Translations under genes and position numbers: made by a program | In this document: piece by piece, positions 8,247-16,374 of the stretch | How positions within the stretch are numbered: the stretch's first letter is position 1 | Layout: every line of letters begins with the position of its first letter | Notes under the pieces: generated by a model | Database searches by the model: none | Told to the model about the DNA's origin: nothing | What the model saw: the letters and a program-made list of their open reading frames with translations, nothing else | Origin: Paractinoplanes ovalisporus | GTDB taxonomy: Bacteria; Actinomycetota; Actinomycetes; Mycobacteriales; Micromonosporaceae | Assembly (NCBI RefSeq): GCF_016834655.1 | Contig: NZ_JAENHP010000031.1 | Span: 39,869 to 103,868, forward strand | Direction: 5' to 3' | Length of the DNA: 64,000 nucleotides

Positions 8247-10355
8247 TCAGGTCGCGGGTGGGGGTGCGGGCGTAGAAGTGGCGTGTGGTGTCACGGTGGC
8301 CGGGCCGGCGCCGCCGGGCTGGAGAGTGCCGTTGGCGACCAGGCGATAGGGCGCGAAGCGCGTCTCCTTCTCGTCCGGCTCGTCGTGCGCGACCACCGCG
8401 ACCACCTTGGCATAACCGGCCAGCCGCCTGAACTGCGACACCGGCACGACCGCGGCGCGATGGGCGTCGAGCCCGACCAGCCGCACGTGCCAGCCGTGCA
8501 CCGGCGTCGGCTCGATCGCGGTCGGCGACGTCCAGCCGGCCAGCGAAGATCCGTCACTGAGCGTGCGCCCGGCCAGCGAGAGCGTCCCGATCCGCCAGCC
8601 CCCCTTCGCCACCGCCGCATCGGTCACATAGCGGAGACCCAGCAAGACCTTCTTCCCCGCGTACGGCTTGAGGGGGTAACGCGCCGTCACCACTCCACCG
8701 CTGGCACCCGTCAGAGCAGGTCCGAGCGGCCCGGGAACGGTCCGGTCCCCGGTCACGGCGTGATACGTCTTGCCGCCGTTGATCGAGATCATGACGTACG
8801 CGAAGTCGTACCGTTCCTCGGTCGCATACGACGTCTCCAGCGACAGCACCGGTTCGCCCGCCGGAATGGTCACGGGCCTCACCGCGTACGAGTCGAGGTC
8901 GTTGGTGTTGCCCGAGAAAAGGGTGCCCGCCGCGATCGTCCACCCGGTGGGCAGCGGCGCCAGCGTGGACGCGCCCCGGAAAGAGACCGACCTGAGCGGC
9001 GTCGGCAGTGGCACGTAATCGGCTCCGTTCGGCGCCGCGCCCGGCAGGTCGTAGGCGGCCTTGTTGCTGAGGTTGACCGCCGACCGGAGACTCGCCGCCC
9101 GCACGCGGTCCTCGGCGATCCCGGTGACCGGCCCGTCCACGCTGTCCAGCAGCGTCATCAACTGGTAGTCGTGCAGCACGTCATAGAGCGCCTCACCGGT
9201 CGGCAACGCCGCCTGCACCGCCGCCAGCCCTTGGCGCAGGGAGTCGCGGTGCAACATCGAGATCACCCCGACGCCGAACCGGTCCCGCAGATAGAGCATG
9301 AACTGATAGACGTTGCCGTAGTCGGCCAGCACCTCGCTCGGCGTGCCCTCGTCCCACAGGTTCAGCGAGTTCTGCGGGCCGCCGCAATCGCGGGGGATGA
9401 CGTTGTACGCCGTCTTCACCGGCCCCCACCCCTGGAAGCACATGAGATGCGTGTCGTTGCCGGGCTGGTCGATCGCCGCCCGCCCGTCCACATATCCGGT
9501 CAGCGTCGACGCGAAGTCGGCCAGCCCCTCGTTCAGCCAGGTCGTCTCGTTCGGGTCGGCGTAATACTCCAGCAGGTGCTGCCATTCGTGCGCGAACGTC
9601 GCCTCGTACATGCGCGGCCGCGCCGGCCGGCTCGTGCACAGGTCGTCGGTCGGGTCGTCGGCGGGCTGCGCGCCGAGCCGGTGCTTCCAGTCGTAGGCGT
9701 CGATGGTCATGACGTTGCGATCGAAGAGCTCGTTGAGCTGCTGCGAGAAGAACCCCGCGACGTACGTGACCGCCTTGGGAAAGGTGTGGAAGTTGGCGTC
9801 GCGGATGTTGTCGACCAGCGTGACCGTCTTGTCGCCGTCACCGGTGAAGTCACCCTCAGCGGTCGCGGCCGCGCCGTTGCGATCAGGCGGCGTGCTGAAG
9901 ACCGCCGTCTCCTTCGGATAGATGGTGCTGTCGAATTCCCGTACGAGGTCAGCGATGTTCTTGTCCGTGACCTCGAGCGAGTCCTTGCGGCAGTCGCCGG
10001 CGGGGAACGCCATGTCCTGCGCGACCCACACCTCGATGTGCCGGCCGACCGCCTTCAGCGTGTACTTCTTGCGGTAATACTTCCCGGTCGTGTCGTCGAG
10101 CCCGAGCCAGTCGCGCACGGTGCCGACCGGTGGGGTGGGCTTGGCCGCCGTCCGCGCCCGGGGCCGGTCCGGCAGCGGCAGTGGGCGCCCGTCGAGCGTG
10201 AACTTCGTCCGGGTGAGCTCGCGCGTGTCAGAAGCGAGAGCAGCGGTAGCCGTGAGGGCGGTGGGATGGGCCGGCGCGGCCGATGCGGGGGATGGCGAGA
10301 CGGCGCCAGCCATCAGGGCGAAAACCGTAAAAGCTGTAAACCGGGCGCGGCTCAT
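8247..10355 (-). CDS. Secreted zinc metallopeptidase, immune-inhibitor-A-like
   Basis: 702 residues. A Sec signal peptide (1-26) ends SPASA. The zinc motif is HEWQH at about 256-260, followed by NEGLADF, whose Glu is the likely third ligand (gluzincin-type). Upstream KKYTLKAVGRHIEVWVAQD and FPAGDC resemble neutral metalloprotease/M6 precursors. The C-terminal ~250 residues form a beta-sandwich region (SFRGASTLAPLPTGWTI, DLDSYAV, YDFAYVMISINGGKTYHA) of the type attached to InhA enzymes. It is probably a secreted protease of broad specificity. On its strand TAGCGT (10364-10369) ends 8 nt before the ATG with no ribosome-binding site, suggesting a leaderless transcript. Confidence 0.88.
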   Translation of the reverse strand: MSRARFTAFTVFALMAGAVSPSPASAAPAHPTALTATAALASDTRELTRTKFTLDGRPLPLPDRPRARTAAKPTPPVGTVRDWLGLDDTTGKYYRKKYTLKAVGRHIEVWVAQDMAFPAGDCRKDSLEVTDKNIADLVREFDSTIYPKETAVFSTPPDRNGAAATAEGDFTGDGDKTVTLVDNIRDANFHTFPKAVTYVAGFFSQQLNELFDRNVMTIDAYDWKHRLGAQPADDPTDDLCTSRPARPRMYEATFAHEWQHLLEYYADPNETTWLNEGLADFASTLTGYVDGRAAIDQPGNDTHLMCFQGWGPVKTAYNVIPRDCGGPQNSLNLWDEGTPSEVLADYGNVYQFMLYLRDRFGVGVISMLHRDSLRQGLAAVQAALPTGEALYDVLHDYQLMTLLDSVDGPVTGIAEDRVRAASLRSAVNLSNKAAYDLPGAAPNGADYVPLPTPLRSVSFRGASTLAPLPTGWTIAAGTLFSGNTNDLDSYAVRPVTIPAGEPVLSLETSYATEERYDFAYVMISINGGKTYHAVTGDRTVPGPLGPALTGASGGVVTARYPLKPYAGKKVLLGLRYVTDAAVAKGGWRIGTLSLAGRTLSDGSSLAGWTSPTAIEPTPVHGWHVRLVGLDAHRAAVVPVSQFRRLAGYAKVVAVVAHDEPDEKETRFAPYRLVANGTLQPGGAGPATVTPHATSTPAPPPAT

Positions 10356-10394
10356 GAAAGGGGACGCTACTCGTCGCGAGCAGCGTCCCGGTGT

Positions 10395-10661
10395 CTATTC
10401 GAAGAGCGAGTGGTCGCGGCCACTCCCGGCGCGCTTGCGGGCCCGTCGCCGCAGCTGCACCACGACCATGTCGACGACCGCCACCGCGGCCCAGGCCAGA
10501 AGCAGCCAGCCGGGCACCGCCCAGCCGGCCCGGAAGAGCAGCACCGCCAGAACGACGCAGACGACGAATCCGAACGCGGCCAGAATCAGCCTCAGATTGA
10601 GCGGGCTGTACGGCTCCTCGACCGTGCCGCGGCGGCCGGGCGGTTGGGCACCGATGGGCAT
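10395..10661 (-). CDS. Small conserved membrane protein
   Basis: 88 residues: a polar N-terminus with EEPYSPLNLRLILAAFG, two membrane segments (about 26-46 and 50-68) and a very basic tail (QLRRRARKRAG). This layout matches the short actinobacterial two-TM proteins collected under DUF names (possibly DUF6343), but I cannot confirm the family by eye. It sits between the InhA-like protease and the ABC exporter on the same strand. Function unknown. Confidence 0.72.
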   Translation of the reverse strand: MPIGAQPPGRRGTVEEPYSPLNLRLILAAFGFVVCVVLAVLLFRAGWAVPGWLLLAWAAVAVVDMVVVQLRRRARKRAGSGRDHSLFE

Positions 10662-10697
10662 GCGCCCGGCTACCCCCGCCCGGCCTTCCGCAAACCT

Positions 10698-11477
10698 CTA
10701 GTTGACCTCGCGTCGCAGCACCCGCGCGATGCCCAGAGCCAGCGGCAGCACCACCCACACCGCGGCCGAGGCGCCGACCCGGGCCCACTCGTCGCCGGTC
10801 ATCCCGGCCTCGGCCATCGCCGTGGTGGTGACGTTGATGTCCAGCCACTTGGCGGCGTCGGCGATGGCGCTGATCATGCCGAGCAGGCTCCACACCATCG
10901 GCAGCGCCAGATAGAGCACGATCGCCAGCGGCGAGTTCTGCAGCAGGGCACCGAACGCCATGCCCATCAGCACCAGGATGATCTGCATGGCCAGGCCCTG
11001 CCAGAGCAGCGAGGGCGGCAGGTTCCAGCCGCCGTCACCGCCCAGCGCCGCGGCCAGCAGGTTCGCGGCCGAGGCGATCACCAGCATGGCCGCGGTCGAG
11101 GCGAGCGCGATCAGTGCGCCGGCCAGCAGCTTGGCCGCGATCACCCGCTCCCGCGCCGGCACCAGCGTGAACGTGGTGAGCGCGGTGCGCTGCGACCATT
11201 CGGCGGTCATCGACAGGATGCCGAGCACGGGCAGCAGGATGGCCGACGGCAGCAGCGCGAACCCGAAGAAACCGTCGAGCGCCTGCTCCTCGTCGGGGGC
11301 CCAGCCGAGCTGGATGGCCGAGGTGCCGACCGTGGCCAGGGCGATGATGATCAGCAGCCAGAGCCCGGCCCGCGTGTCGGCGAGCTTGCGCAGCTCGACC
11401 AGGGTCAGCCGGCCGAGCCCGGGGGAGCGGAACTCCGGGCGTACGGAAGGAGCTTCGGTCTGCAGAACGGCGGTCAT
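10698..11477 (-). CDS. ABC-2 type transporter permease
   Basis: 259 residues with six predicted membrane helices (LWLLIIIALATVGTSAI, AILLPVLGILSMTAEWSQRT, AGALIALASTAAMLVIASAANLL, then three more). LTLVELRKLADTRAG near the N-terminus is typical of ABC-2 permeases, as is the cytoplasmic EWSQRTALTTFTLVPAR. Its start overlaps the ATPase stop by 4 nt (ATGA at 11474-11477), so the two form one exporter. Substrate unknown. The adjacent histidine-kinase/NarL regulator pair is a common neighbour of such exporters and may control it. Confidence 0.9.
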   Translation of the reverse strand: MTAVLQTEAPSVRPEFRSPGLGRLTLVELRKLADTRAGLWLLIIIALATVGTSAIQLGWAPDEEQALDGFFGFALLPSAILLPVLGILSMTAEWSQRTALTTFTLVPARERVIAAKLLAGALIALASTAAMLVIASAANLLAAALGGDGGWNLPPSLLWQGLAMQIILVLMGMAFGALLQNSPLAIVLYLALPMVWSLLGMISAIADAAKWLDINVTTTAMAEAGMTGDEWARVGASAAVWVVLPLALGIARVLRREVN

Positions 11478-12373
11478 CGGACGGCCTCCTTGACAGAATC
11501 GCCGGCGGTCAGGGTGAGGAACATCTGCTCGAGGCCACCGGACCCGGCCGGGCGCAGTTCGAGCAGGACGAGCCCGGCGTCGGCGGCGGCCCGCCCGATC
11601 ACCTCGGACCCGGTCGGAACCACGACGCCCCCGTCGGTCGTCCTCGTTCCGGGCAGGCCGGCGCGGTCGAGCACCATCGCCAGCGCGGCCGGGTCGGCGG
11701 CCCGCACCAGGGTGCCGGTCTGGGCCAGAAGCTCGGCCTTGTCGCCCTGCGCGACGATCTTGCCGCCGCCGATGACGACCAGACGGTCGGCGACCGCTTC
11801 GACCTCACGCAGAAGGTGCGACGAGAGCAGCACCGCGCCGCCCCGGTCGGCGAAGTCGCGCAGCAGGCCACGCATCCAGAAGATGCCCTCGGGGTCGAGA
11901 CCGTTGGCCGGCTCGTCCAGGATCAGCACCGCGGGGTCACCGAGCAGGGCCAGCGCCAGGCCGAGACGCTGACGCATGCCGAGCGAGTACGCCTTCACGC
12001 GGCGCTTGCCGGCGGTGGTGTTGAGCCCCACCCGGTCGAGGACGCGCGGCACCTCCTTGGTGTCGACGCCCATGGTGAGCGCGGCCAGAGTCAAGATCTC
12101 CCGGCCCGTACGCCCGGGGTGCTGAGCAGACGCGTCGAGCAGCACACCCACCTCGCGTCCGGGGTTGCCGAGCCGGCGGTAGGGCACCCCGCGCACGGTC
12201 GCCGAACCGGACGTCGGCGTGGAGAGACCGCAGATCATGCGCATGGTGGTGGACTTGCCGGCGCCGTTCGGCCCGAGGAAACCCGTTACGGTGCCGGGCT
12301 CGCAGGCGAAGGACACGTCGTCGACGGCGGCGTAGCTGCCGTACCTCTTCGTGAGATGTTCGACCGTGATCAT
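11474..12373 (-). CDS. ABC transporter ATP-binding protein
   Basis: 299 residues from ATG 12373 (MITVEHLTKRYG). Walker A is GPNGAGKST (about 37-45), the signature loop is YSLGMRQRLGLALAL, Walker B is VLILDEPANGLDPEG, and the switch His follows in LLSSHLL. The C-terminal ~90 residues are the extension seen in ABC-2 drug/bacitracin-type exporters. The frame is open further upstream but the conserved N-terminus starts here. First gene of a two-gene operon with the permease. Confidence 0.92.
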   Translation of the reverse strand: MITVEHLTKRYGSYAAVDDVSFACEPGTVTGFLGPNGAGKSTTMRMICGLSTPTSGSATVRGVPYRRLGNPGREVGVLLDASAQHPGRTGREILTLAALTMGVDTKEVPRVLDRVGLNTTAGKRRVKAYSLGMRQRLGLALALLGDPAVLILDEPANGLDPEGIFWMRGLLRDFADRGGAVLLSSHLLREVEAVADRLVVIGGGKIVAQGDKAELLAQTGTLVRAADPAALAMVLDRAGLPGTRTTDGGVVVPTGSEVIGRAAADAGLVLLELRPAGSGGLEQMFLTLTAGDSVKEAVR

Positions 12374-12491
12374 GCAGTCAAGCCTGCGGGTGCCGGGTGG
12401 TCGCACGCTTCGGCCGGAGGTTGGTGCCCCAGAACCTTGGTCTACCCCTGACACCTACTTTGGTCGGTATCCGGCCTCACGCGGGCGCCCG

Positions 12492-12497
12492 TAGAGT
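12492..12497 (+). promoter_or_regulatory. -10 box TAGAGT of a leaderless promoter
   Basis: TAGAGT ends 7 nt before GTG 12505 with no ribosome-binding site between. It fixes the histidine-kinase start at 12505 rather than at upstream in-frame codons. Confidence 0.55.
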
Positions 12498-12504
12498 TTC
12501 GAAC

Positions 12505-13734
12505 GTGGGAAAGCTCAGCCAGGAATACCGGTGGCTGCTGCCCTCCGCGCTCGAAGCGTCGGATCCGGGCCGCAGGTCGACCCGTGACTGGCTGGTCGAC
12601 ATCCTGGTCTTCCTGGTCGGCTTCGGCTTCACCCTCTACGGCACGATCGACCTGCTCCGCCCGGAGCCCTCGTTCCTGGTCGAGCAGGCCGGCACCCCGA
12701 CCTGGCTGGTCTGGACCGACTTCGCGTGCGCGACGGTGGCGGCGGTCGGGCTGTGGTTCCGGCGCACCCGGTTGCTGATCCCGCTCGCGATCTACTGCCT
12801 GGTCATCTCGACCTTCACCGTCGCCGCCGGTTTCACCCTGCTCATCGTGCTCTTCTCCATCGCTGTGCACCGCAAGTTCAGCGTGCTCGCGATCTTCTTC
12901 CTCGGCATCACCGCCACCAACGCGCTGTTCCCCTTCATCCGCCCCGAACACGGTCGCGACTATTGGTGGACCGCCGCCTGGGGCACGGTGTTCCTGCTGA
13001 TCGCCTGCCTCTGGGGCATGGTGGTGCGGGCGCGGCGCCAGCTCGTGGCGTCCTACCGTGACCGAGCCGAGCGGGCCGAGGCCGAACAGCAGCTGCGGGT
13101 CGCGCAGGCCCGGGCCACCGAACGCAACCGCATCGCCCGCGAGATGCACGACGTGCTGGCCCACCGCATCTCGCTGCTGAGCCTGCACGCGGGCGCTCTC
13201 GAGATCAAACCGAACGCCACCCCCGACGAGGTCACGAGCGCCGCCGGTGTCATCCGCGCCAGCGCCCACCAGGCCCTGCAAGACCTGCGCGAGGTGATCG
13301 GCGTGCTGCGCGACGACCGGCCCGAGGGCGCGCCCGAGCCGCCGCAGCCGACGCTGGGCGCGTTGCCGGCGCTGGCCGAGGAGTCACGGTCGGCCGGCAC
13401 CAAGGTCAGCCTCGACGTCAGCGTCGAACCCGACACCGTGCCCGCCGGCACCGGCCGCACGGCCTACCGCATCGTGCAGGAGGGCCTGACCAACGCCCGC
13501 AAACACGCACCCGGCGCCGCCGTCCGCGTCAACGTGGCCGGCACGGCCGGCGACGGCCTGGTGATCGACATCCGCAATCCGTGGCCGATCAGCGGTGGCG
13601 CCTCGATCCCGGGCACCGGCACCGGCTTGATCGGCCTCACCGAACGGGCCGCCCTGGCCGGCGGCCGCCTCAGCCACGGTCGCACCCCACAGGACGAGTT
13701 CGCCCTGACAGCATGGCTGCCATGGCCGACATGA
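12505..13734 (+). CDS. Sensor histidine kinase (HisKA_3, NarL-type system)
   Basis: 409 residues. The N-terminal ~175 residues hold about five membrane helices with short loops, so the signal is probably sensed in or at the membrane. The dimerisation domain has REMHDVLAHRISLLSLHAG with phosphorylated His at about 215. The ATPase domain has an N-box in IVQEGLTNARKHAPGAAV and a glycine-rich loop in GTGTGLIGLTERAALAGG. The GTG start follows a TAGAGT box. The stop overlaps the ATG of the response regulator (ATGA). The divergent ABC exporter is a likely target. Confidence 0.92.
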   Translation: MGKLSQEYRWLLPSALEASDPGRRSTRDWLVDILVFLVGFGFTLYGTIDLLRPEPSFLVEQAGTPTWLVWTDFACATVAAVGLWFRRTRLLIPLAIYCLVISTFTVAAGFTLLIVLFSIAVHRKFSVLAIFFLGITATNALFPFIRPEHGRDYWWTAAWGTVFLLIACLWGMVVRARRQLVASYRDRAERAEAEQQLRVAQARATERNRIAREMHDVLAHRISLLSLHAGALEIKPNATPDEVTSAAGVIRASAHQALQDLREVIGVLRDDRPEGAPEPPQPTLGALPALAEESRSAGTKVSLDVSVEPDTVPAGTGRTAYRIVQEGLTNARKHAPGAAVRVNVAGTAGDGLVIDIRNPWPISGGASIPGTGTGLIGLTERAALAGGRLSHGRTPQDEFALTAWLPWPT

Positions 13735-14402
13735 TCGACGACGGTGAGCGGGCGCCCGTGCGCGTTCTCATCGTGGATGACGATGCTCTCGTCCGGGCCG
13801 GGCTCAGCATGATCCTGTCGGCGGCTTCCGACATCGTCGTGGTGGGGGAAGCGGCCGACGGGGCCGAGGTGCCGGGTGCGGTGTCGCGGCATGCGCCCGA
13901 CGTCGTGCTGATGGACATCCGGATGCCTCGGGTCGATGGGCTGGCCGCCACCGAGACCTTGCGCTCGCGGCCGCAGGCGCCTGAGGTGCTGGTGCTGACG
14001 ACGTTCGACGCCGACGAGTTCGTGTTGCGGGCTCTGCGGGCCGGCGCGAGCGGGTTCCTGCTCAAAGACACGCCTCCGGCGGAGATTCTGCACGCCGTGC
14101 GCCGGGTGGCCGCGGGTGAGGCCACGCTGTCGCCCACGATCACCCGTCAGCTGATCGCCCACGTGGCGGCGCCGGCCCCGCCCTCACGCACCCGGGCCGC
14201 CGAACGGCTCGACCAGCTCAGCGAGCGCGAACGTGACGTCGCTCTGGCGCTCGCCCAGGGCCGCTCCAACGCCGAGATCGCCACCGACCTGCACATGTCG
14301 ATCGCCACCGTGAAGGCGCACGTCTCCCGCCTGCTGATCAAGCTGGAGCTCAACAACCGCGTCCAGGTCGCCATCCTGGTCCACGACGCCGGCCTCGTCT
14401 GA
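13731..14402 (+). CDS. NarL/FixJ-family response regulator
   Basis: 223 residues. The receiver has the acidic pair in VLIVDDDALVRAG, phospho-acceptor Asp in DVVLMDIRMP, and Lys in GFLLKDTPP. The LuxR-type HTH is at the C-terminus (LSERERDVALALAQGRSNAEIATDLHMS, then VKAHVSRLL). I chose ATG 13731 for the ATGA overlap with the kinase; ATG 13722 is equally in frame and would add MAD. Cognate partner of the upstream kinase. Confidence 0.92.
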   Translation: MIDDGERAPVRVLIVDDDALVRAGLSMILSAASDIVVVGEAADGAEVPGAVSRHAPDVVLMDIRMPRVDGLAATETLRSRPQAPEVLVLTTFDADEFVLRALRAGASGFLLKDTPPAEILHAVRRVAAGEATLSPTITRQLIAHVAAPAPPSRTRAAERLDQLSERERDVALALAQGRSNAEIATDLHMSIATVKAHVSRLLIKLELNNRVQVAILVHDAGLV

Positions 14403-14582
14403 CAACCCCAACGCGCCCGACGACAAACACCGCACCAGGCGCCGTAGCCGCGGGGCATGGTGGCGTCGCGTTGGCGGCGGATGGCGGTGCCGGTGGGGCC
14501 CGGTGACGCGACGGTGGGGAGCGGCGGCGCGGTGTGCGGCGGCGCGGTGGCTGCGAGGGCGCGGTGGCTGCGAGGGCGCGGT

Positions 14583-14690
14583 GGCGTAAGGCGGTGCGGT
14601 GGCGTAAGGCGGTGCGGTGGCGTAAGGCGGTGCGGTGGCGTAAGGCGGTGCGGTGGCGTAAGGCGGTGCGGTGGCGTAAGGCGATGCGGT
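14583..14690. repeat. 18-bp tandem repeat, six copies, in a 409-bp intergenic region
   Basis: GGCGTAAGGCGGTGCGGT repeats at 14583, 14601, 14619, 14637, 14655 and 14673. Degenerate relatives with GGCTGCGAGG in place of GGCGTAAGG lie just before. The array occupies the gap between two convergent gene ends (14402 and 14812). The period is a multiple of three, so long frames cross it, but none has conserved-looking content. The rest of the gap shows no gene or clear hairpin. Confidence 0.85.
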
Positions 14691-14811
14691 GTGGTGAGTA
14701 GGCAGGGGTCGGTGAGGGCTGGCAATGCGGCCGGGGGAGCAAGGCGGCGTGCTGGTGGCATCGGCGGGTTGATGCCACCAGCGTGAGGTGGGTTGTTCGG
14801 GGGACTGATCG

Positions 14812-15990
14812 TCAGCGGGCGGGGGAGAGGGGCCACAGGGGTTCCTGCGCCAGGCGCTCCGACTCGCGGAGGACTCGCAGGATGTTGGCCGATGCCAGTT
14901 TGCTCAGCTCGTCTTCGGACCAGCCTCGGCCTGTCAGTTCGGTCATCAGCAACGGGTAACTGGAGACGTCGCCCATGCCGTCGGGGAGTTCGGGGGTTCC
15001 GTCGTAGTCGCCGCCCAAACCGATGTGGTCGACGCCGGCCACGTCGCGGGCGTGTTCGACCTGGTCGGCGACCTGGGCGACGGTTACGGGCGGGCGCGGG
15101 TTCGCGGCCAGCCACGAGGCGAACTCGGGCTCCACCAGGCGGTCGGGGCCGGGCCAGTCCGGCATCGCGGCCGGGTCCTCGGCGGGGCGCGGCGCGCGCG
15201 GCCAGTCGGCGGGGCGGGGCGGCGGGCCCAGGCGCTTCCATTCCTCGTCGGCGGCGGCCATCCACGCTCGGGACTCGGCCGAGATGAACGGTGCCACGAA
15301 CGTCAACTGGATGACGCCGCCGTTGTCGCGCAAGCGGGTCAGCACGTCGTCGGGCACGTTGCGGGGGTGGTCGTGCAACGCGCGTACGCCGGAGTGACTG
15401 AAGATGACCGGGGCGAACGCCGTGTCCAGGGCCGCGTGCATCGTCGCCGGCGCCACGTGCGACAGGTCCACCAGGACGCCGATGCGCTGCATTTCCCGTA
15501 CGACCGCTCGCCCCTCGTCGTTGAGACCGCCGACCTGGGACTTCTGCGCGGCGGAATCGGCCCACGACAGGTTTTCGTTGTGGGTCAGCGTCACGTAGCG
15601 CACGCCGAGACGCGCGAACGCCCGCAGGACACCGAGCGAAGTCGCCAGGCTGTGTCCGCCCTCGATCCCGATCAGCGACGCGATCCGGCCGGAGGCCATG
15701 GCCCGCTCGACGTCGTCGGCGCTGTACGCGATCGCGAAGTCGTCGGGGTAGGCCGCGGCCATCCGGTAGACGGCGTCGACCTGCTCCATGGTCGCCACGA
15801 CGGCCTCGGGCTCGCTCAACTCGCCCGGCACGTAGACCGACCAGAACTGCCCGCCGACCCCGCCCGCACGCAGCCGGGGAATGTCCGTCTGCAGCTCGGG
15901 GCGGGGCTCGTCCAGCCCCTCGACCCGGTATCCGAAGCGTCCGCGCAGCTGCATGGGCAGGTCGTTGTGCCCGTCGATGATCAGGTCCAT
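14812..15990 (-). CDS. Membrane-dipeptidase-family peptidase (M19)
   Basis: 392 residues, typical of the family. Metal and active-site motifs are in order: DGHNDLP (His-x-Asp) near residue 6, GIEGGHS (bridging Glu) near 110, LSHVAPATMH and FSHSGVRALHDHPRN for the His ligands, and DHIGLGGDYDG with the late Asp. No signal peptide is present, so it is likely cytoplasmic, unlike mammalian renal dipeptidase. Bacterial members cleave L,D- or D,D-dipeptides. Single gene, with a 22-bp repeat array just upstream of its start. Confidence 0.92.
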   Translation of the reverse strand: MDLIIDGHNDLPMQLRGRFGYRVEGLDEPRPELQTDIPRLRAGGVGGQFWSVYVPGELSEPEAVVATMEQVDAVYRMAAAYPDDFAIAYSADDVERAMASGRIASLIGIEGGHSLATSLGVLRAFARLGVRYVTLTHNENLSWADSAAQKSQVGGLNDEGRAVVREMQRIGVLVDLSHVAPATMHAALDTAFAPVIFSHSGVRALHDHPRNVPDDVLTRLRDNGGVIQLTFVAPFISAESRAWMAAADEEWKRLGPPPRPADWPRAPRPAEDPAAMPDWPGPDRLVEPEFASWLAANPRPPVTVAQVADQVEHARDVAGVDHIGLGGDYDGTPELPDGMGDVSSYPLLMTELTGRGWSEDELSKLASANILRVLRESERLAQEPLWPLSPAR

Positions 15991-16028
15991 GGTTCGTGGC
16001 TACCCCGCACACGCCCCGAAAAGCAAGC

Positions 16029-16248
16029 CGTCGCGCCTCGAAACGTCGGTCGTCGTGCTTCGGGAAGCGGGCCGTCGTGCCTCGGAACGTCGGCCGTCGT
16101 GTCTCGAAACGTCGGTCGTCGTGCTTCGGGAGGCGGGCCGTCGTGCCTCGGAACGTCGGCCGTCGTGTCTCGAAACGTCGGTCGTCGTGCTGCGGAAAGC
16201 GGGCCGCCGTGCCTCGGAACGTGAGCCGTCGCGAGGCCGGAAAAGCTG
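16029..16248. repeat. 22-bp tandem repeat with 66-bp higher-order period, about nine copies
   Basis: Unit CGTCGTGYCTCGRAACGTCGGY. Types rotate: ending CGTCGGC, CGTCGGT, then a GCTTCGGGAGGCGGGC form, so three units make a 66-bp super-repeat that occurs about three times. The array fills most of the 384-bp space between the dipeptidase start (15990) and the GH26-like gene (16375). A CCGGCCG-ACAA-CGGCCGG hairpin (16335-16352) follows, just before the downstream ribosome-binding site. Confidence 0.85.
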
Positions 16249-16374
16249 GACTTGAGGAAAACGGCCCCCGCAACCTGACCGCACCGTGACGGGCACCGGA
16301 CGCGCACCGGGCGTCCCGGAATCTCTTCTCATGCCCGGCCGACAACGGCCGGACAGAGCGGGGGAGATTCGAAA

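Noticed and set aside
7749..11972. 1407-residue plus-strand open frame
   Set aside because: It is the antisense shadow of the metalloprotease and ABC transporter genes; composition is Arg/Gly/His-rich with no domain.
12374..12454. N-terminal extension of the ABC ATPase to 12454
   Set aside because: The family N-terminus is MITVEHLTKRYG at 12373; the upstream residues are unstructured.
14147..16345. Long minus-strand frame with HRLTPP repeats
   Set aside because: It crosses the 18-bp array and runs out of frame through the dipeptidase, whose own frame has clear M19 motifs.
16335..16352. Riboswitch in the GH26-like leader
   Set aside because: Only one simple hairpin (CCGGCCG-ACAA-CGGCCGG) is present; no conserved aptamer elements are visible.
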